This document shows, one piece after another, positions 1-10,074 of a DNA stretch of 64,000 bases; the first letter of the stretch is position 1; the number at the start of each line of letters is the position of its first letter. The DNA is from Brevundimonas terrae (GTDB taxonomy: Bacteria; Pseudomonadota; Alphaproteobacteria; Caulobacterales; Caulobacteraceae): contig NZ_JAASQT010000002.1 in the NCBI RefSeq assembly GCF_011761985.1, forward strand, positions 620,001-684,000, written 5' to 3'. The notes beneath the pieces were generated by a model. The model saw only the letters and a program-made list of their open reading frames with translations. It had not been told where the DNA came from and searched no databases. Both the position numbers and the translations under genes were made by a program.

Positions 1-1435
1 GGCGTTCATGGGCGGCGTGCTGGTCCACAATCACCAGACCGTCGCGGGTTTGGGCAACGATATAGGTGGCGTGAAGCTGGGCGCGGGCGGCCCCCAACGG
101 GAAGTCGATGGGATCGACCGGCGTATGGGGCGCAGGCGCGATCTGGCCTGCATGTTCGGCCTGAACCTCGGCGAGAGTGCGGAAGGTTGGCGCGGCCTGC
201 TGGCCCGACCATGTGTGTTCAACGCGGGCCGAGCGTTCGGACAGGCCGGGGATGATCTGGGCAGCGGCTTCGGGTCTGGACCATCCGGCCCATGCCGAGA
301 AACCCGAAGCCGAAGGTTCGGACGGCGCATACTGCCCGTGGTTCTGCACGCCCGTATGCGGCTGGAAGCCGGACAGGGCATCGGCGGCCACTGTGGTCGA
401 GGCGCGGTGACCGGCGGCGTGGAGCGCATGTTTCAACGCGCCGACAATCAGGCCACGCACCAGTGCCGGATCACGGAAACGGACCTCGGCCTTGGCGGGA
501 TGGACGTTCACATCGACATAGAGCGGGTCGATATCGATAAACAAAACTGCCGCCGGATGGCGGTCGCGGGCAAGGAAGTCGGCATAGGCTCCGCGTAGTG
601 CGCCCTGCAACAAACGGTCCCGCACTGGGCGGCCATTCACAAACAGGAACTGGTGCGCTGCATTGCCCCGTGAATAGGTCGGCAGACCGGCATAGCCCGA
701 CAGGCGGGTGCCATCACGTTCCTGATCGATCAGCAGGGCATTGGCCTCGAAATCGCGGCCCAGAATGGAGCCGAGGCGACGAAGGCGACCTTCATCACCT
801 TTGTGTTCGGCAGGCAGGCGCAAGGTCGTCTTGCCGTCCAGCGTCAGGGTAAAGGCCACTTCCTCGTGCGCCATGGCCTGTCGCTTGATCTCCTCGGAGA
901 TGGCCATGGCCTCGGAGCGTTCCGACTTCATAAATTTCAGGCGGGCAGGGGTGGCGTAGAACAGGTCGCGCACTTCGACGCGCGCGCCGTGCGGGCCGGG
1001 GAAACCGGCGGGGGCGACAGGATGATGGTGGCCGCCTTCAACAGTGATCGCCCATGCGTCGTTCTGGCCGGTTTCGGCCTTGGCGCGGGTCGTGATGTTC
1101 AGACGCGCAACCGAACCGATCGAGGGCAGGGCCTCGCCACGGAAGCCCAGCGTAAAGATACGCAACAGGTCCACATCGCCCGCATCATCGGGCTCCAGTT
1201 TCGATGTCGCGTGACGTTCAACCGCGATGGGCAGTTCGTCTTTGGGTATGCCCTTGCCGTCGTCAGCGATCAGGATGCGGGTCAGTCCGCCACCGTCCGC
1301 CTGTATCTCGATGTGGCTCGCGCCAGCATCAATAGCGTTCTCCACCAGTTCCTTGATGGCGCTGGCGGGGCGTTCAACCACTTCGCCTGCGGCGATGCGG
1401 TTTACGGTTTCGGGTGGGAGACGACGAATGGGCAT
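1..1435 (-). CDS. mutL: DNA mismatch repair protein MutL (3' end outside window)
   Basis: MutL is the ATP-driven coordinator of mismatch repair that links MutS to downstream excision. The translation begins [20 protein letters not shown], the typical start of the family, and carries the GHKL ATPase motifs in order: NAIDAGA with the catalytic Glu just upstream, ADDGKGI and GFRGEAL. The transducer domain follows, with FVNGRPVRD and DVNVHPAK. A proline/alanine-rich linker comes next. The visible part ends at DQHAAHE, the opening motif of the C-terminal dimerisation domain, so about 478 codons are present and the rest lies beyond base 1. It is divergent from the yceI gene at 1640. Confidence 0.96.
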   Translation of the reverse strand, partial: MPIRRLPPETVNRIAAGEVVERPASAIKELVENAIDAGASHIEIQADGGGLTRILIADDGKGIPKDELPIAVERHATSKLEPDDAGDVDLLRIFTLGFRGEALPSIGSVARLNITTRAKAETGQNDAWAITVEGGHHHPVAPAGFPGPHGARVEVRDLFYATPARLKFMKSERSEAMAISEEIKRQAMAHEEVAFTLTLDGKTTLRLPAEHKGDEGRLRRLGSILGRDFEANALLIDQERDGTRLSGYAGLPTYSRGNAAHQFLFVNGRPVRDRLLQGALRGAYADFLARDRHPAAVLFIDIDPLYVDVNVHPAKAEVRFRDPALVRGLIVGALKHALHAAGHRASTTVAADALSGFQPHTGVQNHGQYAPSEPSASGFSAWAGWSRPEAAAQIIPGLSERSARVEHTWSGQQAAPTFRTLAEVQAEHAGQIAPAPHTPVDPIDFPLGAARAQLHATYIVAQTRDGLVIVDQHAAHER

Positions 1436-1585
1436 GTGATTCACAAGATAGGACGGATGGCACCAAGGTGCATCTGGCGCATTCTGTTTCTCGCGAAGAT
1501 TTTTTTGATACCGGCGGGGTTGCGGTTTTCTATTCGCAACATATACTGTTACGGACTAGCGGCGAGAGTCGTTAAGCCATTTTTT

Positions 1586-1620
1586 CCTGCCCTGCTTTGG
1601 TACCTTCAAAGAGGGGCAGG
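1586..1620 (+). promoter_or_regulatory. Hairpin in the yceI 5' leader
   Basis: A 7-base arm at 1586-1592 (CCTGCCC) pairs with 1614-1620 (GGGCAGG). An inner arm at 1595-1599 (CTTTG) pairs with 1607-1611 (CAAAG). The structure ends 19 bases before the yceI start. It has no T-run on its 3' side on either strand, so it does not look like a terminator. A leader structure or operator is possible; the function is unknown. Confidence 0.45.
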
Positions 1621-1639
1621 CCATATCCGGGAACTCAAG

Positions 1640-2350
1640 ATGAAGATCAAAGCTGCTTTTGTTGCTATTTCGGCCGCCGCACTGCTGGCTGCCTGCGGTC
1701 AATCGGCTACGCCTGCTACGGGCACGACCGATGCTGCTGCCACCGCTCCGGTCGAGCTGAAGGCTCCGTCGGGCGTCTATAATCTGGACCCGACCCATGC
1801 CAGCCTGCAATGGTCGGTGCCGCACAACTCGGTTTCCAACTACACCGCCCGTTTCAACACCTTCTCGGCCAAGCTGGTTCTGGATGCTGCCGATCTGTCG
1901 AAGTCGACCATTGAAGCGACCATCGATCCGACTTCGGTTGATGCCAACTATGCGGGCGATTACCTCGGCACCCACGCTGCCACCGGCTTCAAGAGCTGGA
2001 GCGAGGACATTGCCAAGGCGGCTGACAAGCTGAACGCCGCTGCTTTCCCGCAAATCACCTTCAAGTCGACCAAGGTTGAACTGACCGGCCCGCGCACGGC
2101 TGATGTGACCGGTGATCTGACCTTCCTCGGCGTCACCAAGCCGGTGACCCTGAAGGCGACCTTCGGCGGCGAGATCGAAAAGCATCCGTTCCTGCAAGTT
2201 CCGACCCTCGGCTTCTCGGCTGAAGGCAGCTTCAAGCGTAGCGATTTCGGTATGCCTGCCGGCTATGTGGGCGATGAGGCCACCATCAAGTTTGATGGCG
2301 AGTTCATTCAGGAAGTCGCTCCGGCGGCTGCCGCTGCTCCGGCTGCCTAA
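1640..2350 (+). CDS. yceI: YceI-family lipoprotein
   Basis: The YceI domain is a lipocalin-like beta-barrel that in characterised members binds polyisoprenoid or quinone-type lipids in the periplasm. The 236-residue product begins MKIKAAFVAISAAALLAACG, a lipoprotein signal peptide with lipobox LAAC, so it should be membrane anchored. The YceI domain runs from about residue 45 (GVYNLDPTHASLQWSV) to 225 and includes DLTFLGVTKPVTL and FKRSDFGM. An in-frame reading extends much further upstream, but the lipoprotein signal fixes the start here. A terminator separates it from the cytochrome b561-YceI fusion, so the two may be only partly co-transcribed. The C-terminal alanine/proline tail is low complexity. 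Confidence 0.9.
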   Translation: MKIKAAFVAISAAALLAACGQSATPATGTTDAAATAPVELKAPSGVYNLDPTHASLQWSVPHNSVSNYTARFNTFSAKLVLDAADLSKSTIEATIDPTSVDANYAGDYLGTHAATGFKSWSEDIAKAADKLNAAAFPQITFKSTKVELTGPRTADVTGDLTFLGVTKPVTLKATFGGEIEKHPFLQVPTLGFSAEGSFKRSDFGMPAGYVGDEATIKFDGEFIQEVAPAAAAAPAA

Positions 2351-2366
2351 GCTTCGAGCTTGATTG

Positions 2367-2400
2367 ACGGGCGGGGCCAAAAGCTCCGCCCGTTTCTTTT
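2367..2400 (+). terminator. Intrinsic terminator after yceI
   Basis: An 8-base stem (ACGGGCGG at 2367-2374 with CCGCCCGT at 2386-2393) is followed by TTCTTTT. It lies 17 bases after the yceI stop and before the b561 fusion gene. Confidence 0.8.
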
Positions 2401-2427
2401 AGACGTTCAAAAAAACCGAGCCTGACC

Positions 2428-3723
2428 ATGTCCGAGCGCCCGAACCGATATTCTGCTGTGGCCATCACCCTTCACTGGCTGATTGCGCTGGCCATCCTGT
2501 CCATGATCCCGATGGGGTTGTGGATGAGCGATGCGATCAATGATCCGGCGCAACAGGCGCTGGCCTATCGGGTGTTCCAGATCCACAAGTCGGTCGGCTT
2601 CCTGATTTTAACCCTGACGGTTCTGCGTGTTCTGTGGCGTTTGAGTCATCCGGTTCCGGCACTGCCGCTGGAAATGAAGGGTTGGGAACAGTTTGCGGCG
2701 CGGGCAACGCATGTGGCGTTTTATGCGCTGATGATCGCCATGCCTCTGACGGGTTGGGTTTATGTGTCCTCGGGGTGGGCGGTGACAACCGATCATCCTC
2801 TGGCGGTGGCAACCAGCTGGTTTGGTCTGTTCGGCATTCCCCATATCGGCTTTGTTGAACATGCGGCCGAGGTGGCCCGTCGCAACATCGCCTTTGCCAG
2901 CATGGGCGCACACACCTTTATGGCGTGGGGTGCGGTGGTTCTGGTGGCCCTGCATGTCGGTGCGGCTCTGAAGCACCAGTTCCTGAACCGTGATGGCGTG
3001 CTGGCCCACATGGTGCCGGTGTTCAAACATGTTGACGGCCCGACGGCGGCTGAACCCAAGGCATCGACCAAATGGGCCGAGCGAATGGCGGGTCTGGGCC
3101 TGATTGCGGTACTGGCTGTGGCGGGTGCCATTGCGGCGCGTCCGGCCCCAATGACCGAAGGTCCGGCAAAGGCACCGGTCGCAGCTTCGGCTCCGCAGGA
3201 TGCCGATGTGGTGGCGGGTACGGCCCAAGCCTGGACTATCGACAAGGCGCAATCGAATATCGCGTTCAGCGGCACCCATTCGGGCGCACCCTTTACCGGC
3301 ACGTTCGGCGAATGGGATGCCAAGGTCTGGTTCGATCCGGCTGATCTGGCGGGCTCCAAGGCGGTGGTGACCATCTCGACCGCATCGGGCAAGACGGGCG
3401 ATGCGACCAAGGATGGCTCGCTGGGCGGTGCCGAATGGTTTGATCCGGCTACCTATCCGACGGCCCGTTTCGAGGCCGACAGCTTTACGGCTCTGGGCGG
3501 CAACCGCTTCGAGGCGCGCGGCACCCTGCGAATCAAATCGATGACCGTTCCGGTGGTTCTACCCTTTACCTTTAACGAGGCATCCGGCGTGGCCACGGTC
3601 GAAGGTAAGGTCGAGCTGGATCGCACGGCCTTTGATCTGGGCATGGCGTCCGATGCCGCCGGAAGCTGGGTGTCCAAGGCCATCGAGGTCACGATCAAGG
3701 TGCGTGCCGAGCGCGCATCCTGA
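2428..3723 (+). CDS. Cytochrome b561 fused to a YceI domain
   Basis: The 431-residue protein has two domains. Residues about 5-190 are a four-helix cytochrome b561 (RYSAVAITLHWLIALAILSM, then FQIHKSVGF), with the His residues that ligate two haems in this family. After a further helix near 215-230 and an alanine-rich linker, residues about 255-430 form a second YceI domain (WTIDKAQSNIAFSGTHSGAPF to AFDLGMASDAAGSW). In Escherichia coli the equivalents are separate neighbours, yceJ and yceI. The topology predicts a membrane electron-transfer module with a tethered periplasmic lipid-binding barrel, probably exchanging electrons with a quinone-like ligand. That role is inferred. Confidence 0.9.
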   Translation: MSERPNRYSAVAITLHWLIALAILSMIPMGLWMSDAINDPAQQALAYRVFQIHKSVGFLILTLTVLRVLWRLSHPVPALPLEMKGWEQFAARATHVAFYALMIAMPLTGWVYVSSGWAVTTDHPLAVATSWFGLFGIPHIGFVEHAAEVARRNIAFASMGAHTFMAWGAVVLVALHVGAALKHQFLNRDGVLAHMVPVFKHVDGPTAAEPKASTKWAERMAGLGLIAVLAVAGAIAARPAPMTEGPAKAPVAASAPQDADVVAGTAQAWTIDKAQSNIAFSGTHSGAPFTGTFGEWDAKVWFDPADLAGSKAVVTISTASGKTGDATKDGSLGGAEWFDPATYPTARFEADSFTALGGNRFEARGTLRIKSMTVPVVLPFTFNEASGVATVEGKVELDRTAFDLGMASDAAGSWVSKAIEVTIKVRAERAS

Positions 3724-5280
<1,557 letters not shown>

Positions 5281-5289
5281 ACGAGTATC

Positions 5290-6081
5290 ATGCGTATTCT
5301 TCTGACCAATGACGACGGCATCGATGCCGAAGGCCTGACCTGTCTGGAAAACATCGCCCGCGCATTGTCGGACGATGTGTGGATCGTGGCCCCTGCGGTT
5401 GAACAGTCGGGCAAGGGCCGTGGCCTGACCCTGACCGAGCCTCTGCGCGTCAACAAACTGGGCGACAAGCGTTTCTCGGTGACCGGCACCCCGACCGACT
5501 GCGTTATTCTGGCCGTCAATGAACTGATGCCTGAAAAGCCCGATCTGGTGCTGTCGGGCGTCAATCGCGGCCACAATGTCGGCGAGGACACCTCCTATTC
5601 GGGCACTGTCGCCGGTGCGCTGCAAGGCATGGCCTTTGGCATTCGCTCGATTGCCCTGTCGCAATCGCTGGAGCGCTTCCATGACGAGGCCGTCGCCCAT
5701 TGGGAAACGGCCGAAGCCTTTGCGCCGGGAATCATTCAAAAGCTGCTGGACCAGAAATGGCCGGACGGCGTGATTATGAACGTCAACTTCCCGCGCTTGC
5801 CGCCGGAACTGGTCAAGACGGTAGAAATCACCCGTCAGGGCTTCCGCGATATTGGCGAACTGCATGCCATCCGTCGTGATGACCTGCGCGGGCGCCCGTA
5901 TTACTGGATGGCCTTCCGCGGCCAGCCGCACGAACATGCCCAAGGCACCGACTTGCGCGCTATGGAAGAGGGCCGTATCTCGGTCACACCGCTGCAAATC
6001 GATCTGACGCACACGCAAATGATCAACGATCTCAAGAAAGTGCTGGGTGGCGCACCACCCAAGGGACCGCACGAACAATGA
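5290..6081 (+). CDS. surE: 5'/3'-nucleotidase SurE
   Basis: SurE is a metal-dependent nucleotidase/exopolyphosphatase linked to stationary-phase survival. The protein starts MRILLTNDDGIDAEGL, with the metal-binding NDD motif, followed by PAVEQSGKGRGLTLTEPLRV, GTPTDCV and SGVNRGHNVGEDTSYSGTV, all family signatures. At 263 residues it is of normal length. Its stop overlaps the pcm start by 4 bases (ATGA), the common surE-pcm pairing, which implies translational coupling. Confidence 0.96.
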   Translation: MRILLTNDDGIDAEGLTCLENIARALSDDVWIVAPAVEQSGKGRGLTLTEPLRVNKLGDKRFSVTGTPTDCVILAVNELMPEKPDLVLSGVNRGHNVGEDTSYSGTVAGALQGMAFGIRSIALSQSLERFHDEAVAHWETAEAFAPGIIQKLLDQKWPDGVIMNVNFPRLPPELVKTVEITRQGFRDIGELHAIRRDDLRGRPYYWMAFRGQPHEHAQGTDLRAMEEGRISVTPLQIDLTHTQMINDLKKVLGGAPPKGPHEQ

Positions 6082-6722
6082 CTTTAAGGGACGACCGTGC
6101 CGGACGCCTGATCCTGTCGCTACGGCGGCAGGGTGTCACCGATGCGCGCGTCCTTGCGGCCATGGAACAGGTGGATCGCTCCCTGTTCGTACATGAGAGA
6201 TTTCTGGATCAGGCATGGGAAGATCAGGCGCTTCCCATCGACTGCGCCCAGACCATCAGCCAGCCCTATATTGTCGGCCTGATGACGCAGGCTCTACAGG
6301 TCGGGCCGCGCCACCGTGTGCTGGAGATCGGCACCGGCAGTGGCTATCAGTGCGCGGTACTCAGCCGCATGGCGCGCTTCGTCTATACGGTTGAGCGATA
6401 CAAAAGCCTGCTGACCGAGGCCGAAATCCGGATGAAACGTCTTGGTCTCGAAAATGTGTTTACCCGCCATGGTGATGGCGGTGTGGGCTGGATCGAGCAG
6501 GCACCGTTTGATCGCATCATGGTGACGGCGGCATCCCCGCACGAACCGACCGAACTGTTGAAACAACTCAAGCCGGGCGGGGTTCTGGTGGCTCCGGTGG
6601 GGCGTACTTCGGTTCAGATGTTGAACCGCTATACCGGACAACCGGACGGCAGTTTCACACGCGAAAGCCTGTGCGAGGTGCGCTTTGTGCCCTTGGTCGA
6701 AGGCACCGCCAAAGAAGGGTAA
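6078..6722 (+). CDS. pcm: Protein-L-isoaspartate O-methyltransferase
   Basis: Pcm methylates isoaspartyl residues formed by protein ageing, using S-adenosylmethionine, so that they can be repaired. The 214-residue product contains MEQVDRSLFV, ALPIDCAQTISQPYIVGLMTQAL, the SAM-binding motif VLEIGTGSGYQCAVL, and KPGGVLVAPVG. It overlaps surE by 4 bases, and the next gene encodes a cell-envelope factor. Confidence 0.95.
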   Translation: MTLRDDRAGRLILSLRRQGVTDARVLAAMEQVDRSLFVHERFLDQAWEDQALPIDCAQTISQPYIVGLMTQALQVGPRHRVLEIGTGSGYQCAVLSRMARFVYTVERYKSLLTEAEIRMKRLGLENVFTRHGDGGVGWIEQAPFDRIMVTAASPHEPTELLKQLKPGGVLVAPVGRTSVQMLNRYTGQPDGSFTRESLCEVRFVPLVEGTAKEG

Positions 6723-6829
6723 ACGCGCCCTTAACTATTCCGCCCCATTTTTGCACAAGTTAACCGTTTCAGTCTGCCGCGAATCCGGCAAGGCCGGTTG
6801 ATGATGTGATTTTCAAGATGGAGACGGGC

Positions 6830-7960
6830 ATGCTGGGCAGCCGCAACTGGATCAAAGCGGGATTGCTGGCAGGGAGTGCGCTGACGCTCGCCGCCTGTTC
6901 GACCTACCCCCAAGAGCCGCGCTACTCGACGCGTCCGGTGCCGACCGGTCAGGCACCTGTACCCTATGGCCAAAGCCCGTATGCCAACCGTCCGCAGCAA
7001 CAGCCTGCGGCACCGGCCCAGCAGCCGAACAATCCCTATTACCAGCCGACCACGCCACCTGCAGTAGAGCAGGGGCCGATTGCTTCGGCGGGCTCTATTG
7101 CAGGGGGCGGGTTGCCGCCGGCTTCGTCGGGACCGGCCTATCCGTCTACGGGTGAGCCGGTGCGCGTGACGCCGCCCGCATCGTCCGGTCCTGTACAAGC
7201 TGGGTCTGCCTATATCATTCAGCCCGGTGACACGATTTCCGGCGTGGGCCGTCGTTTCCAGACTCCGGTTCAAACTCTGATCGAGCTGAACGGACTTGGT
7301 CCGCGCGGGGCCATCAGTTCCGGCCAGCGGATTATCCTGCCGACGACGGCTGTGGATGGTGGAACCGATCCCTATGCAACAGGTCCGGCTCCTTCGGGTG
7401 TCGTGAGCCGTGTCGAGGGCGTGACCGCGCCGCCACCGCCACCACCGAGCGGCAATGCGCCTCTACCGGTGGCCCGCCAACCGGCAGCAAGCGTGCCGCC
7501 AGCCCGGACACAAGCGCCAGTGCAAGCCCCAGCGCAAGCTCCGGCGCAACCCGCCGCCGCATTGGGCCAGAACATTGCCCTGCAATGGCCGGTGCGCGGT
7601 GACATCCTGCGCCGTTTCGGCCCGACAGGCATGGGCGAGCGTAATAACGGCATCAATATCGGCGCGTCGGCCGGTGCCGAGGTCAAGGCTTCGGCGGATG
7701 GCACTGTGGCCTATGTCGGCGATGACATTGTGGGGCAGGGCCTGACGGTTCTGATCGTCCACCGCGACGGCTGGCGCACGGTTTACAGCCATCTCGGTTC
7801 TTCGACCGTTCGTGATGGCGCACAGGTTCGTGCCGGTCAGGTGATCGGAACGGTGGGTACAACCGCCGGTGATGGTCGCCCGTCGATCCATTACGAAGTG
7901 CGCCAGATGCGCGGTGATGATCCGGTCGCACTGGACCCGCTGGGCGTCCTACCGCGCTAA
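6830..7960 (+). CDS. LysM/LytM lipoprotein, NlpD/DipM-like amidase activator
   Basis: NlpD, EnvC and DipM proteins bind peptidoglycan and activate cell-separation amidases at the division site. The start at 6830 has GGAG 6 bases upstream and gives MLGSRNWIKAGLLAGSALTL followed by the lipobox LAAC. A Pro/Gln-rich region precedes one LysM domain (about 128-175, YIIQPGDTISGVGRRF). A second low-complexity linker leads to the M23/LytM domain (about 248-376, LQWPVRGDILRRFGP). The metal motif HxGxD reads NNGIN and the HxH motif reads SIH, so key ligands are missing and the domain should be non-catalytic. Caulobacter DipM is longer and has several LysM repeats. The nearby surE-pcm and yajC-secDF genes fit an envelope neighbourhood. 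Confidence 0.88.
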   Translation: MLGSRNWIKAGLLAGSALTLAACSTYPQEPRYSTRPVPTGQAPVPYGQSPYANRPQQQPAAPAQQPNNPYYQPTTPPAVEQGPIASAGSIAGGGLPPASSGPAYPSTGEPVRVTPPASSGPVQAGSAYIIQPGDTISGVGRRFQTPVQTLIELNGLGPRGAISSGQRIILPTTAVDGGTDPYATGPAPSGVVSRVEGVTAPPPPPPSGNAPLPVARQPAASVPPARTQAPVQAPAQAPAQPAAALGQNIALQWPVRGDILRRFGPTGMGERNNGINIGASAGAEVKASADGTVAYVGDDIVGQGLTVLIVHRDGWRTVYSHLGSSTVRDGAQVRAGQVIGTVGTTAGDGRPSIHYEVRQMRGDDPVALDPLGVLPR

Positions 7961-8104
7961 AATCGCGACAAAGTGACATTATCGGGGGCGGATTGGTTGA
8001 AATGATCCGTCCCTGTCATGCCGTCGCGTTGCAAATGCATGCGGCGCACCCTAGTTTTCGCGCCTTAAATCCATTGAGCCCCCCACTGTGGGACGAGGCT
8101 CAGT

Positions 8105-8431
8105 ATGGGGAGCCTTACATTGAATACCCAAGATCCCGGCATGATGGGTGCTATCATTCAGTTCGCACCGCTCGTTCTGATTTTCGTCCTGTTCTACTTC
8201 CTGATGATCCGTCCGCAGCAAAAGCGCATGAAGGAACACCAGTCCACGCTGAAGGCTCTGAAGCGCGGTGATGAAGTGGTTCTGTCGAACGGCATGGTCG
8301 GCAAGGTAACCCGCGTTGAAGAAACCGAAGTGATGGTGGATATCGCCCAGGGCGTCTCGGTCCGTGTGGTCCGTTCCATGATCGCCGACGTGCGCAACCG
8401 CACCGCCATCGCCGCCAACGACAAGGGCTAA
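8105..8431 (+). CDS. yajC: Sec translocon accessory subunit YajC
   Basis: YajC is a small single-span inner-membrane protein that forms a subcomplex with SecD and SecF and assists protein export. The 108-residue product has one membrane helix (about 16-36, IIQFAPLVLIFVLFYFLMI) followed at once by RPQQKRMKEHQ, the family hallmark, and a soluble beta-rich tail with VLSNGMVGKV. It lies 44 bases upstream of secD and is probably in the same operon. Confidence 0.96.
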   Translation: MGSLTLNTQDPGMMGAIIQFAPLVLIFVLFYFLMIRPQQKRMKEHQSTLKALKRGDEVVLSNGMVGKVTRVEETEVMVDIAQGVSVRVVRSMIADVRNRTAIAANDKG

Positions 8432-8475
8432 GCCCCTTTTACCACGGCTTTTAAGCCGCCCGGAGAAGCCCTGAC

Positions 8476-10074
8476 ATGATTCAGCTTGCACGCTGGAAAG
8501 TCGTCTTGGTCTCGCTGTCGCTCGTTTTCGGGCTACTGCTGGCCTTCCCGAGCATGCTCACGCCCGAGCAGCGCGCTGCGCTGCCGGGCTGGCTGCCGAA
8601 AAATGGTGTGAACCTCGGTCTGGACCTTCAGGGGGGCTCTTACCTCCTGTTGGAAGTCGATGTTCCGGCCATGCGCGAGAAGCGCGTGGGTAACCTGATT
8701 GAAGATGTTCGCGTCTCGCTGGGCGAGCAGCGCGTTAATATTGGCAATCTGCAACGTGAAGATAGCGGTGTTGTTATCACTGTGGCCGATGGTGCCCAGT
8801 TCGATACAGCCCTGAAAACGCTGCGTGACATGGCCAATACGGGCGTCGGTTCGACCGGCGTTTCGGATCGTCAGGTTTCGCGCCTCAGCGGTAACCGTAT
8901 CCGTTACGGCTTCACCGATCTGGCTATGGCCAATATGGGTGCAACTGCCGTCGACCAGTCGATCGAGGTTGTACGCCGCCGTCTCGACAGCTCGGGCACC
9001 AAGGAAATCTCGATCACCCGTCAGGGCTCGGACCGTATTGTGGTTCAGGCCCCGGGTCAGAGCGATCCGGCCGAGCTGGAACGTCTGGTGGGCCAAACCG
9101 CCCAGCTGACTTTCCAGATGGTTGATACCAGCGCCACGGGTCTTCAGGACGCATTGGCAGGCCGTGTGGCTCCGGATTCGGAACTGCTGGCCGATGATGC
9201 CGGCACGCCGTATCTGGTGAAGCGCCGCGTGCTGGTTTCGGGTGAAAACCTGACCCGCGCCAATGTTGGCTCGGACCAGTCGGGCCGTCCGGCCATCGAC
9301 TTCCAGTTCGATGGTCAAGGCGCACGTCGCTTTGGCGAGGCTACAGCCCAGAACATCGGCAAGCCTTTTGCCATCATTCTGGACGGCAAGGTTATTTCGG
9401 CACCGACCATCCAGTCGCCGATTACCGGCGGTAGCGGCCAGATTACCGGCAGCTTCTCGATCCAGTCCGCTTCGGAACTGGTGAACCTTCTGAATGGTGG
9501 TGCCCTTCCGGCTCCGCTGAAGGTTGAAGAGCGCCGCGTGGTGACTGCGGAACTGGGGGCTGATGCTGTTAAGGCGGGTGCGATTTCGACCATGATCGGC
9601 TTTGGCCTGATCATTGTCTTCATGATCGGTGCCTACGGCTTCCTGTTCGGCGGTATCTCTGTTCTGGGCTTGATCCTGAACGGTATCCTGATCGTGGCAG
9701 CCATGTCGCTTATCGGCGCAACCCTGACCCTGCCCGGTATTGCCGGTCTGGTGTTGACGTTCGCCGTGGCCGTTGATGCCAACGTGCTGATCTATGAGCG
9801 TATGCGTGACGAAGCCCGTCTGGGACGTTCGCCTATCGCGACTATGGATGCCGGTTTCAACCGCGCCATGGGCACCATTGTTGACGCCAACCTGACGACC
9901 CTTGTGGCGGCCCTGATCATGTTCATGTTCGGTGCCGGTCCGGTTCGCGGCTTCGCATGGACCCTGACCATTGGCGTCTTCACCTCGATGTTCTCGTCGG
10001 TGATGGTTGCCCAAGTTCTGCTTGGCTACTGGCTCAAAGTGGCCAAGCCTAAAAAACTGCCGATTGCGGAGTAA
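8476..10074 (+). CDS. secD: Protein translocase subunit SecD
   Basis: SecD uses the proton gradient to pull exported proteins through SecYEG. The 532-residue protein has an N-terminal helix, then NLGLDLQGGSYLLLEVD, a family motif. A large periplasmic P1 domain follows (roughly 40-340). Five closely spaced membrane helices end the protein, starting near GAISTMIGFGLIIVFMIGAY and including AVAVDANVLIYERMRDE, the conserved charged motif of helix 4. The stop overlaps the secF start by one base (TAATG), so translation is probably coupled. Confidence 0.97.
   Translation: MIQLARWKVVLVSLSLVFGLLLAFPSMLTPEQRAALPGWLPKNGVNLGLDLQGGSYLLLEVDVPAMREKRVGNLIEDVRVSLGEQRVNIGNLQREDSGVVITVADGAQFDTALKTLRDMANTGVGSTGVSDRQVSRLSGNRIRYGFTDLAMANMGATAVDQSIEVVRRRLDSSGTKEISITRQGSDRIVVQAPGQSDPAELERLVGQTAQLTFQMVDTSATGLQDALAGRVAPDSELLADDAGTPYLVKRRVLVSGENLTRANVGSDQSGRPAIDFQFDGQGARRFGEATAQNIGKPFAIILDGKVISAPTIQSPITGGSGQITGSFSIQSASELVNLLNGGALPAPLKVEERRVVTAELGADAVKAGAISTMIGFGLIIVFMIGAYGFLFGGISVLGLILNGILIVAAMSLIGATLTLPGIAGLVLTFAVAVDANVLIYERMRDEARLGRSPIATMDAGFNRAMGTIVDANLTTLVAALIMFMFGAGPVRGFAWTLTIGVFTSMFSSVMVAQVLLGYWLKVAKPKKLPIAE

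Noticed and set aside
803..1639. Long N-terminal extension of the yceI frame into mutL
   Set aside because: The extension is antisense to mutL; the lipoprotein signal peptide at 1640 fixes the real start.
6750..6766. Possible CtrA box before the LysM/LytM gene
   Set aside because: TTTT-N7-TTAACC matches only one half of the CtrA consensus, so it is too weak to annotate.
8533..10014. A 493-codon antisense frame inside secD
   Set aside because: It lies wholly within secD and has an unnatural His/Gln/Asn/Arg-rich composition with no family resemblance.
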